64,000 nt of DNA from assembly GCA_028875225.1 (NCBI GenBank), contig JAPPFB010000012.1:294985-358984 (forward strand), read 5' to 3'. Every line of letters begins with the position of its first letter. Position 1 is the stretch's first letter. Made by a program: the position numbers and the translations under genes. Positions 50,985-57,953 of this stretch are shown piece after piece. Below the pieces are notes generated by a model. It saw nothing but the letters and a program-made list of their open reading frames with translations. It did not search any database and was not told where the DNA came from. The stretch comes from Chloroflexota bacterium. GTDB taxonomy: Bacteria > Chloroflexota > Dehalococcoidia > Bin125.

Positions 50985-51224
50985 ATGGCTCCCCTGGACC
51001 GGACACGCTTGACCGGCCTGATCCTGATGGTCGCCGCCGCCTTCCAGGCGCTCTGGTTCCTGCTCGGCGTGCGGAGGCAGAGCTACGCCGCCGTCGCCAT
51101 ACCGGCCGCCGCGATCACGCTCTCCGCCGCCGTGCTGCTCTTCTGGATCGGCTGGACCACCTACGAGCTCGAGGACGATCTCGAAGGGCTCAACTTCGTT
51201 CCCGAACCGCTCGACGACATCTAG
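50985..51224 (+). CDS. Small two-helix membrane protein
   Basis: Started at ATG 50985 (79 residues), giving two clean membrane helices (about 9-28 and 35-59) and a short acidic cytoplasmic tail (ELEDDLEGLNFVPEPLDDI). An earlier in-frame start at 50943 would overlap the divergent gene. It is alone on the plus strand here. Function unknown. Confidence 0.65.
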   Translation: MAPLDRTRLTGLILMVAAAFQALWFLLGVRRQSYAAVAIPAAAITLSAAVLLFWIGWTTYELEDDLEGLNFVPEPLDDI

Positions 51225-51239
51225 GCGCGACTCAACACA

Positions 51240-51345
51240 GTAGTCGCCCCCGCGCAGGCGGGGGCGAGGCGGCATTACTGGCTCCACGGGGCCCCGCCTG
51301 CGCGGGGCCGACTTCGGTTTGTTTCCGCCCGGGTCTCCGGAGAGG
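51240..51345. repeat. Composite two-hairpin repeat, copy 2
   Basis: Hairpin A (51246-51265), hairpin B (51290-51309) and box GGGTCTCC (51331-51338), with the same 44- and 41-base offsets as at 15269-15361, although the sequence between the parts differs. It fills the gap between convergent genes. Confidence 0.8.
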
Positions 51346-51356
51346 AATGGTCGAGA

Positions 51357-51848
51357 TCAGTCAGACCAACCCGGACCCTCGATCCGCCTCAGATCACTCT
51401 GATTGACCGTCGTCAACAGTTCTCCGACCAGCGAACCGTCGGGCAGCGTCAGACCGGCGGCGAGGTCGGCCAACGGCCGGAGCACAAAGCCGCGCTGCGT
51501 CAGGTACGGATGCGGCACCTGGAGTCTTGGTTCGTCGATCACTTCTGAGCCGTAGAGCAGGATGTCGATGTCGATCAGGCGCGGACCCCAGCGCTCTTCC
51601 CGCACACGTCCCAGTTCGTTCTCGATTGACTGGACGGCATCCAGCAGATCCAGCGGGTTCAAGGTCGTTCGTCCGCGCACGACGGCGTTGAGGAACGCCG
51701 GTTGATCGGTGACCCCCCAGGCGGAGGATTCGTACAGCGACGAGACCCGCACATCGTCGACCACCTGGCGTATCTCAGCCACCGCAGATCGCATTAGCTC
51801 GCGACGGTCGCCGAGATTGCCGCCCAGGCCGAGGAACACGTTGGTCAT
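51357..51848 (-). CDS. folK: 2-amino-4-hydroxy-6-hydroxymethyldihydropteridine pyrophosphokinase
   Basis: A 163-residue HPPK of normal length. LGLGGNLGDRRELM near the N-terminus, then WGVTDQPAFLNAVVRG, RWGPRLIDIDILLYG with the metal-binding Asp pair, and PHPYLTQRGFVLRPLADL. It transfers pyrophosphate from ATP to the pterin, the step before dihydropteroate synthase. Its ATG overlaps the folP stop by four bases. Confidence 0.95.
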   Translation of the reverse strand: MTNVFLGLGGNLGDRRELMRSAVAEIRQVVDDVRVSSLYESSAWGVTDQPAFLNAVVRGRTTLNPLDLLDAVQSIENELGRVREERWGPRLIDIDILLYGSEVIDEPRLQVPHPYLTQRGFVLRPLADLAAGLTLPDGSLVGELLTTVNQSDLRRIEGPGWSD

Positions 51849-52648
51849 TGGCGCACGATGTCGTCGGCCATACGCACGACCCGGGTCATTTCAGCGACAT
51901 CGTGAACGCGGACAAGGTCGGCGCCGTTGGCGACGGCCAGCGCCGTAACCGCAGCCGATCCTTCGAGCCGCTGCTCGACGCCCCAACCGAACTGTTCCCC
52001 GGTCATTCGTTTGCGCGACATACCAACCAGGATCGGGCATCGCAGTACCCGTAGCTCCGACAGGCGGCGCAGAATCTCGGCGTTTTCGGACAGTTCCCAG
52101 CCGAATCCGAAGCCGGGATCGAGAATCATCCGCTCGTGGTCAACTCCGTGCCGGCTGGCGATCGCGAGCGACTCGCGGAAGCCGTTCAGGACCGTAGCTA
52201 CCGGATCGGCAGCTGGTGAGAGGTGGCGCTGGTTGTGCATCGCGATCACCCAGGCGTCCCGGGCAGCTGCGACATCGGCCAGCGCCGGATCGCCCTGCAG
52301 GCCATTGATGTCGTTGAGCATGGCCGCACCGGCGTCGAACGCCGCCAGGGCGACGGCCGGCTTGGTCGTATCCACGGAAATCGGGGTCTCGGGCAAACCT
52401 GCCGCTGTGCGCTCGAGCACGGGCAAGATCCGTTCCATCTCCGTCTCTGTCGAAACGGGCTGGTATCCGGGCCGGGTTGATTCTCCTCCGATATCGATGA
52501 TGTCGGCGCCGTCGCGCACCATTTGCTCCGCCGTCGCGACGGCCTGCGCGACGTCGATGACGCCATCGCCGGCGAACGAATCGGGTGTGACGTTGAGAAT
52601 ACCGACGATCAGCGTCCGCGAACCCCACGGAAACGCATCCAGCTCCAC
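51845..52648 (-). CDS. folP: Dihydropteroate synthase
   Basis: A 267-residue DHPS from GTG 52648. LNVTPDSF (18-25), DIGGESTRPG (52-61), ISVDTTKPAVA and ILDPGFGFG are the standard motifs, and GMSRKRMTG and RVHDV complete the barrel. It joins p-aminobenzoate to the pterin pyrophosphate. It is directly followed by folK with ATGA overlap and preceded by the JAMM gene by ten bases. No folB or folE is seen. Confidence 0.95.
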   Translation of the reverse strand: MELDAFPWGSRTLIVGILNVTPDSFAGDGVIDVAQAVATAEQMVRDGADIIDIGGESTRPGYQPVSTETEMERILPVLERTAAGLPETPISVDTTKPAVALAAFDAGAAMLNDINGLQGDPALADVAAARDAWVIAMHNQRHLSPAADPVATVLNGFRESLAIASRHGVDHERMILDPGFGFGWELSENAEILRRLSELRVLRCPILVGMSRKRMTGEQFGWGVEQRLEGSAAVTALAVANGADLVRVHDVAEMTRVVRMADDIVRQ

Positions 52649-52658
52649 GGCAACCCCT

Positions 52659-53165
52659 TCACAGCGACGTTTCCCGAACTCTCGGCCGGCCGTCGATTTC
52701 GATCATCTCCAGCCGCTTTCGGTCAGCGTCTCCTGCATCGATCACCAGGTCGATTTCCGCTGCCTTCACGGTATCCGGATCGTCGCCGTCGTCGATCCGC
52801 CAGGCGCGCACGGAGGGCGGCTCGTCGGCCAGCGAGACGAGAACCCAGTAGGGCCACTCGGTGGCGCCTTTGTGCAGCCGGGCGATGTTCAGGTCGGTCG
52901 GCGAGGGTCGGGCCTCGGAGGCGACATGGGAGTGGTAAATGACGAGCAGATCGCCGTCGACGTCTTCGATCGCGTTGTAGAGATGAAGCAGCTGCTGCGG
53001 AGGAATGTTGAATCGCCAGGGCGAGGCCTGGTCGTTGGTCGCCCGCCAGAGTGTCAGCGCTCCGTCGGCAGCGCGGCCGATAATGCCGCAGCATTCGTTG
53101 GGTAGATCCTCGCGCGAATGAGCGATCATCTCGTCAATCAGGACCTGCGGCAACTCCAGGGTCAT
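52659..53165 (-). CDS. JAMM/MPN metalloprotease of the Mec+ type
   Basis: A 168-residue JAMM protease. The zinc site is complete: E24 (PNECCG), H78-x-H80, S88 and D91 (YHSHVASEARPSPTD). The block LVIYHSHVASEARPSPTD and the following WVLVS...RAWRIDDG closely resemble mycobacterial Mec+ (Rv1334), which cuts cysteine from the CysO-cysteine adduct. A CysO, CysM and E1-like set lies about 3.4 kb away on the same strand, so this is its likely protease. It is coupled by a four-base overlap to the MT-A70 gene upstream. Confidence 0.85.
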   Translation of the reverse strand: MTLELPQVLIDEMIAHSREDLPNECCGIIGRAADGALTLWRATNDQASPWRFNIPPQQLLHLYNAIEDVDGDLLVIYHSHVASEARPSPTDLNIARLHKGATEWPYWVLVSLADEPPSVRAWRIDDGDDPDTVKAAEIDLVIDAGDADRKRLEMIEIDGRPRVRETSL

Positions 53166-53782
53166 GTTCCCGCCGCCTCCCGCTGGTCCTGCCAGAATGT
53201 GCGCTCCGTCTGAGGATGCGGAATCTCCGCGCCCCAGGTGTCCCAGCCGTGGATGTCGGCGTCGCGCGCGAAGAGTTCGATCTTGCGTTGTCGCGGAAAC
53301 ATCTCTTCGATCCTACGCCTGACCTCGATCGGTTTGCGCGAATGATCGCTACGTCGTTCGGAAACCAGTTGTCGGACGTTGCGCGCTCCGCGAGGCGCGG
53401 GAATCCGGCCGCGCTTGAACACGAGGCAGAGCTCGCACTGGGACATGGTGTAGAAGCCGGGATTGACCCGCTGCTTGTCCCAGACGAAGGCGACGGTCGC
53501 CCAGGCGAAGCCCCAGGCCTTGCCCAGGTCGATCGCCTGATCAAGGTGTGGCGACGTCGCCCACATAAAGAGCAGCGAGTCGTCCGCGGCAATCGAGGAG
53601 ACATCGAGCTCGATCAGGTCCTGGAGCTGGACCGTCTCGTAGTGGCGGATCGCCCCGCCCGAGTCGCCGCTGCCCGGTCCGGCGTGCTGCAGTTGGCCCT
53701 TGTAGTCCCAGGGCGGATCGGCGTAGATGACGGCGTAGCACTCGTTTGGCAACGGCGGAAACAGCACCCGTCGGCCAATCAC
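53162..53782 (-). CDS. MT-A70 family adenine methyltransferase
   Basis: A 206-residue protein from GTG 53782. The DPPW catalytic motif is at 22-25 (YADPPWDY), with LLFMWATSPHLDQAIDLGKAWGF (about 70-92) and the C-terminal KIELFARDADIHGWDTWGAEI typical of small MT-A70 proteins. These methylate N6 of adenine in DNA or RNA. No restriction partner is seen. It overlaps the HEPN-like gene upstream and the JAMM gene downstream by four bases each, so the three are translated in a coupled chain. Confidence 0.85.
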   Translation of the reverse strand: MIGRRVLFPPLPNECYAVIYADPPWDYKGQLQHAGPGSGDSGGAIRHYETVQLQDLIELDVSSIAADDSLLFMWATSPHLDQAIDLGKAWGFAWATVAFVWDKQRVNPGFYTMSQCELCLVFKRGRIPAPRGARNVRQLVSERRSDHSRKPIEVRRRIEEMFPRQRKIELFARDADIHGWDTWGAEIPHPQTERTFWQDQREAAGT

Positions 53783-54156
53783 GCGTCCGCTGATGGCTCA
53801 ATCAGCGGTCGTAGCTTGTCGAGCAGCAACACGACTTGGCCGAGATAGGACGCCACAGCGCTCTCGTCGTAGTAGTCCTCGTAGAAGTTGCCGTGTAGCG
53901 ACTCCGCTTGAGAGAACAAGAACTGCAACTCACGATCGCCTGTTTCGTCGACCAGGCGGTTCACCGTCAGCCACAGTTGCCGATGTCGCACATGATCGAG
54001 GTCGCGCGCTTCGGCGCATGCCTTCACAAGCTCCGCTGCTGCGCCCCAGCCCTTTTCGGACGCCTGCACGAGATCTCCTTCAGCAAGATGCTCGTGCGCC
54101 TTTCGCAGGTAGGAACTGCTCAGGTCGCTATAGCGTCCAACCGCGGCGGTCACCAT
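53779..54156 (-). CDS. HEPN-like/PaREP1-type helical protein
   Basis: A 125-residue all-helical protein. YLRKAHEHLAEGDLVQASEKGWGAAAELVKACAEARDL is the typical core of PaREP1/HEPN-like proteins. I do not see the Rx4-6H motif of HEPN ribonucleases clearly; LHGNFYEDYYD near residue 88 is the usual second-helix mark of the non-catalytic group. Good GGAGGAG ribosome site before ATG 54156. It overlaps the methyltransferase start by four bases (GTGA). Confidence 0.7.
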   Translation of the reverse strand: MVTAAVGRYSDLSSSYLRKAHEHLAEGDLVQASEKGWGAAAELVKACAEARDLDHVRHRQLWLTVNRLVDETGDRELQFLFSQAESLHGNFYEDYYDESAVASYLGQVVLLLDKLRPLIEPSADA

Positions 54157-54175
54157 GTCGTTCTCCTCCGCCAGC

Positions 54176-54550
54176 CTATCGCGGATCCCACTCGCGCAGG
54201 TCGCCGTCGTCGTGGCAGGCGCCGGGCTGGAGGGTCATCTGCAGATAGGGACGACTGGCTGCCGGGGCGACCAGGTGGTTGAGCCAGTGCTCACGCTCGG
54301 ACTCGGGGATCAGCGCGGCGATGTCGCCAAAGCGGAGGTGGATAACGGCGTCGTGCTCGACGATGCCGAAGTCGATCACAGCTTTGCCCGGCTGAAGCAA
54401 TCGGCCGACGGTGTTGGTGCGCAAGATCTTCGCGCCACGGTCGATGTAACGGTTGAGGACTGCGGCCGAGAAATGGATCGGCAGGGTGGAGGCGTCGCCT
54501 GAACTGACCGCTCGGGCAACGGTGCGTTTCCAGACGTGATCGGTGGGCAC
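54176..54550 (-). CDS. Hypothetical protein
   Basis: A 124-residue protein from GTG 54550. Not recognised. It is probably mixed alpha/beta (VLNRYIDRGAKILRTNTVGRLLQPGKAVIDFGIVE then AVIHLRFGDIAALIPESE), with Cys and several His and Asp residues near the C-terminus (GACHDDGDLREWDPR). It lies 19 bases upstream of the HEPN-like gene on the same strand and may head that operon. Confidence 0.65.
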   Translation of the reverse strand: MPTDHVWKRTVARAVSSGDASTLPIHFSAAVLNRYIDRGAKILRTNTVGRLLQPGKAVIDFGIVEHDAVIHLRFGDIAALIPESEREHWLNHLVAPAASRPYLQMTLQPGACHDDGDLREWDPR

Positions 54551-54555
54551 GGAAG

Positions 54556-54606
54556 CCCCCCTCTGCCTTCGGCATCTCCCCCCGCTTCGCGGGGGGAGAG
54601 GGGAAA
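54556..54606. repeat. CTTCGC-loop palindrome between operons
   Basis: A small CTGCCTTCGGCA hairpin followed by CTCCCCCCGCTTCGCGGGGGGAG-type stem with a TTCG-class loop. It lies just downstream of the thiosulfate sulfurtransferase stop and before the next gene, so it may end the sulfur operon transcript. Similar intergenic repeats are common in GC-rich genomes. Confidence 0.55.
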
Positions 54607-54610
54607 GTGG

Positions 54611-55456
54611 TCAGGCCGAGGGGTTGTCGATCGGCACGCCGACGACGGAGCCGTATTCGGTCCAGGAGCCGTCGTAGTTGGAGGTGTTGTCGATACCGAG
54701 CAGGTAGCGCAATGCGAACCAGCTGTGTGAGGAGCGCTCGCCGATGCGGCAGTACGCGATCACCGGTTGGTCGCCGGTGATGCCTTGGGCCTGGTAGATG
54801 TCGCTGAGCTCGTCGGCCGACTTAAACGTGCCGTCCTCGGCGACCGCGGTCGCCCAGGGAATGTTCGAGGCGCCGGGAACGTGTCCCTTGCGTTGGGCAG
54901 TCTCGGGCAGACCCGGAGGGGCCATGATCACGCCGTTGAACTCATCGGGCGAACGCACGTCAACGAGCTGGCCGCCGGCCTCGACGTGGGCCAGCACGTC
55001 GGGCAGCTTGGCCCGCAGGGACTCGTCGCGCTCGGCGACGGCGATGTTGCCGGAGCCGGCAGCCGGAGCGTCAGTGGTGGTGGCACGGCCCTCGGCCTCC
55101 CACTTGACCCGGCCGCCGTCCATCAGCGCGGTGTTGGTGACGCCGTAGAGCTCGAGCATCCACAGCGCGTAAGCGGCGAACCAGTTGTTGTTGTCGCCGA
55201 AGAGGACGATCTGCGAATCGTCGTTCGCCCCAGCGCTGCGCAGCAGGTCGGTGACGACCTCACGCGAGGCGACGTCGCGCGTTACCTGGTCCTGGAGCTG
55301 CGAGGTCCAGTTCCAGGCGACGGCGCCGGGCGGATGGCCTTCGTCATAGGCCGAGGTGTCGACGTCAACCTCAATCAGGACAACGTTGGAGTTGTCGAGG
55401 TTGTCGGCGACCCAGTCGGTCGAGACGAGCTTCTCGGGGTGTGCGTAGTTGGCCAT
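54611..55456 (-). CDS. Thiosulfate sulfurtransferase (two-domain rhodanese)
   Basis: A 281-residue tandem rhodanese. The N-terminal domain (about 1-130) is non-catalytic; the C-terminal domain has the persulfide loop C236-R-I-G-E-R (AYCRIGERSSH) and the CRIGERSSHSWF-type motif of actinobacterial CysA/SseA-like thiosulfate:cyanide sulfurtransferases. It can pass sulfur from thiosulfate or similar donors. Last in the sulfur operon after CysM, it is a good candidate for the sulfur donor that thiocarboxylates CysO (inference). Confidence 0.9.
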   Translation of the reverse strand: MANYAHPEKLVSTDWVADNLDNSNVVLIEVDVDTSAYDEGHPPGAVAWNWTSQLQDQVTRDVASREVVTDLLRSAGANDDSQIVLFGDNNNWFAAYALWMLELYGVTNTALMDGGRVKWEAEGRATTTDAPAAGSGNIAVAERDESLRAKLPDVLAHVEAGGQLVDVRSPDEFNGVIMAPPGLPETAQRKGHVPGASNIPWATAVAEDGTFKSADELSDIYQAQGITGDQPVIAYCRIGERSSHSWFALRYLLGIDNTSNYDGSWTEYGSVVGVPIDNPSA

Positions 55457-55499
55457 TTCGGTTGGTCCTTTCTATGGACGTTGATTGGAGTGAGCCGGG

Positions 55500-55557
55500 C
55501 GGGCCCCCTCAGCCGCTTCGCGGCAGCTCCCCCAGAGGGGGAGCTCTCAGGGGCTAC
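55500..55557. repeat. Nested palindromes between cysM and sulfurtransferase
   Basis: GCCGCTTCGCGGC and CTCCCCCAGAGGGGGAG hairpins nested within an outer CCCCT...AGGGG pair. Located between the cysM stop and the sulfurtransferase start, they may lower downstream expression or stabilise the upstream message. Confidence 0.55.
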
Positions 55558-56517
55558 TTACCACCAGATTTTGCCTTCGATCTCTTCATCGCCGGCGATG
55601 TCCTCGTACTCGCGATTCCAGAGGCCGGTGGAGAGGTACTTCCAACCGCCGTCGGCGAGGAGAACGACAATGTGCCCGGTCTCAAGGCGTTCGGCGGCTC
55701 GCTGTGCGGCTCGGATCGCGGCGCCGCAGGAGATGCCGGCGAAGATGCCCTCCTCTTCGAGCAGGCGCTTAACGACGGCGAAGGAGGTGCGGGAATCAAC
55801 CATGATCCGGGCGTCGAGGACGGATTCGTCGAGGACGGGTGGAATGTAGCCCTCGTCGAGCGAGCGCAGGCCCTGAACCAGATCGCCGGGATGCGGCGCG
55901 GCGGCGACGATCTTGATCTCGGGGTTTTGCTCCTTGAGGTAGCGTCCGACGCCGGTCAGCGTGCCGCCCGTGCCGAGACCGGCGACGAAGTGCGTGATCT
56001 CGGGGCAGTCGCGGTAGATCTCGGGGCCGGTGGTTTCGTAGTGCGCGCCCGGATTGGCGGCGTTCTCATACTGCATCGGCATGAAGACGGAGGGGTCGGC
56101 CTCGTACATCTCCTTGGCCATCTTGACCGCGCCGTTGGAGCCGGTTTCGCCGGGAGAGAGCACGACCTCCGCGCCAAAGAACGAGAGCAGGTCGCGGCGC
56201 TCGACCGAGACCGACTCAGGCATCACGCAACGCACGGGATGACCGGTCAGGCGGCCCATGAGTGCGATCGAGAGTCCGGTGTTGCCGGAAGTTGGCTCGA
56301 GGATGGTCTGGCCGGGTTGGAGAGAGCCGTCGGCGTGGGCGGCGTTGATCATCGCCCGGGCGATACGGTCCTTGACCGAGCCGGTCGGGTTCTGTCCCTC
56401 CAGCTTGACCCAGATCGCGACGTCGGGATTGGGCGACATCCGCTGCAGTCGGACGAGCGGCGTGTCACCGATTGTGTCGAGCAGCGACTGATAACGGGCC
56501 GGCGTGGCGGTGACCAT
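55558..56517 (-). CDS. cysM: CysM-type cysteine synthase, CysO-thiocarboxylate dependent
   Basis: A 319-residue PLP enzyme. K49 (GSVKDRIA) binds PLP, and PTSGNTG and GTGGTL hold the phosphate. Several blocks match mycobacterial CysM rather than CysK: LVRLQRMSPNPDVAIWVKLE-type start, PEITHFVAGLGTGGTLTG, GLRSLDEG with R218 at the place of the O-phosphoserine-selecting Arg, and the C-terminal GWKYLSTG...IEGKIW. That enzyme joins O-phosphoserine with CysO-bound sulfur. Its ATG overlaps the CysO stop by one base. Confidence 0.9.
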   Translation of the reverse strand: MVTATPARYQSLLDTIGDTPLVRLQRMSPNPDVAIWVKLEGQNPTGSVKDRIARAMINAAHADGSLQPGQTILEPTSGNTGLSIALMGRLTGHPVRCVMPESVSVERRDLLSFFGAEVVLSPGETGSNGAVKMAKEMYEADPSVFMPMQYENAANPGAHYETTGPEIYRDCPEITHFVAGLGTGGTLTGVGRYLKEQNPEIKIVAAAPHPGDLVQGLRSLDEGYIPPVLDESVLDARIMVDSRTSFAVVKRLLEEEGIFAGISCGAAIRAAQRAAERLETGHIVVLLADGGWKYLSTGLWNREYEDIAGDEEIEGKIWW

Positions 56518-56795
56518 CAGGATGCGCCCCCAGCGAGCGCCGGCAGGATTGCGAGCACGTCGCCGTCGGAGAGCGAGGTCTCCATGCCATCGAGGAAGCG
56601 GATGTCCTCGTCGTTCAGGTAGATGTTGACGAAGCGGCGGAGTTCGCCGTCCTCCATCAGCTGGTCGCCGATGCCGGGATACGAGGTTGCCAGCGTGGTC
56701 AGCAGTTCGCCGATGTTGGCGGATTCGATCTGCACCTTTTTCTCACCGTCGGTGAACTTCTGCAGCATCGACGGAACCCGAACTTCAACAGCCAT
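56517..56795 (-). CDS. cysO: CysO-like ubiquitin-fold sulfur carrier with masked GG tail
   Basis: A 92-residue beta-grasp protein. RRFVNIYLNDEDIRFLDGMET and ILPALAGG match mycobacterial CysO closely. The chain ends A-L-A-G-G-A-S: two residues follow the GG, so a protease must remove Ala-Ser before the C-terminal Gly can be adenylated and thiocarboxylated. QbsE-type carriers are processed this way by a JAMM protease, and a JAMM gene lies in the next operon. The protein carries the sulfur atom to CysM. Placed between the E1 fusion and CysM genes. Confidence 0.92.
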   Translation of the reverse strand: MAVEVRVPSMLQKFTDGEKKVQIESANIGELLTTLATSYPGIGDQLMEDGELRRFVNIYLNDEDIRFLDGMETSLSDGDVLAILPALAGGAS

Positions 56796-56831
56796 GTGTC
56801 GATTCCTCTCGATCGTCGGCGGGAGGGGGAG

Positions 56832-57929
56832 TTAGTTCTCGTGGAACGGTGAGCCGCAGAACTCCTCGTAGTCGATCAGTTCGGTCACGGTTGGAGCGTC
56901 GCCGCAGAGCGGGCAGCCGGGGTCTCGGCGGATCTTGACAGTGCGGAAGTCCATGGCCAGGGCGTCGTAGAGCAGGAGGCGATTCTTGAGCGGCTCGCCC
57001 TGTTCGAGCAACACCTTGATTGCTTCGGTCGCCTGGATCGCGCCGACCGTACCCGGCAGCACGCCGAGCACGCCGGCCTCGGAGCATGACGGGACCATGC
57101 CCGGTGGCGGCGGCGACGGGTACAGGCAGCGGTAGCATCCCTCGCCCGGGAAGAACGTGGTGACCTGACCCTCGAACAGGAAGATCGAGCCATCGACCAG
57201 GATCTTCTCGGCCAGGAATGCGGCGTCGTTGACCAAATAGCGGGTGGCGAAGTTGTCGGCGCCGTTGATGATCACGTCGTACTCGGGGATGATCTCCATC
57301 GCGTTGTCGGAGGTCAGCGGCGAGGTGTGAGTGATCACATTGATGTTCGGATTCATGTCGAGAATCCGGTCCTTGGCCGAGTCGACCTTCATCCGGCCGA
57401 TGTCGGAGGTGCCGTGGATGATCTGGCGCTGCAGGTTGGAGCGGTCCACGACGTCGAAGTCGGCGATGCCGATCGTGCCGATCCCGGCGGCGGCCAGGTA
57501 GACGAGCACCGGCGAGCCGAGGCCACCCGCGCCGACGGCGAGGATTTTGCCGTCGATCAGCTTGCGCTGTCCGAGCGGGCCGACCTGATCCATGATCAGG
57601 TGCCGCGAGTAGCGCTCAACCATTTCCGGAGTCATCACGGTCGGGGATGCGGCAGCGCCACCGGCGATGGCCGGAATCACGGCCAGTTCGTCCCCGTCCT
57701 CGACCAGCGTCTCGGCGCCCTGCAGGGAGGCGATTTCGTGGTTGTTGACGTAGACGTTGACGTGCTCGAGCAGTTCCTGCTCGCCGTCGAAGACCATCTC
57801 GCCGAAGCCGGGGAAGCGCTGATCGAGATCGCGCAGCACACCGTTGACGTCGATTCCGTCGGCGTCGACGAAGGTCCGGTTGCCCGTGATCTTGCGGAAC
57901 GGCGTCGGGATGTAGACCTTCACGCTCAT
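56832..57929 (-). CDS. Ubiquitin-like domain fused to MoeB/ThiF-type E1 enzyme
   Basis: A 365-residue fusion. Residues 1-91 form a CysO/MoaD-like beta-grasp domain ending AIAGG (G90-G91). After a short AAASPT linker comes an E1-like adenylyltransferase: ATP motif GAGGLGS (133-139), IADFDVVDRSNLQRQ, zinc cysteines C265/C268 (CYRC) and C339/C342 (CPLC), and C282 (VPSCSEAG) at the place of the ThiF/MoeB sulfur-relay Cys. No C-terminal rhodanese is present. The E1 part should activate the CysO tail. The internal GG-AA junction could be a processing site that frees a second carrier. Confidence 0.9.
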   Translation of the reverse strand: MSVKVYIPTPFRKITGNRTFVDADGIDVNGVLRDLDQRFPGFGEMVFDGEQELLEHVNVYVNNHEIASLQGAETLVEDGDELAVIPAIAGGAAASPTVMTPEMVERYSRHLIMDQVGPLGQRKLIDGKILAVGAGGLGSPVLVYLAAAGIGTIGIADFDVVDRSNLQRQIIHGTSDIGRMKVDSAKDRILDMNPNINVITHTSPLTSDNAMEIIPEYDVIINGADNFATRYLVNDAAFLAEKILVDGSIFLFEGQVTTFFPGEGCYRCLYPSPPPPGMVPSCSEAGVLGVLPGTVGAIQATEAIKVLLEQGEPLKNRLLLYDALAMDFRTVKIRRDPGCPLCGDAPTVTELIDYEEFCGSPFHEN

Positions 57930-57953
57930 TGGCTTGTCCTCTCAGCTCTCTCT

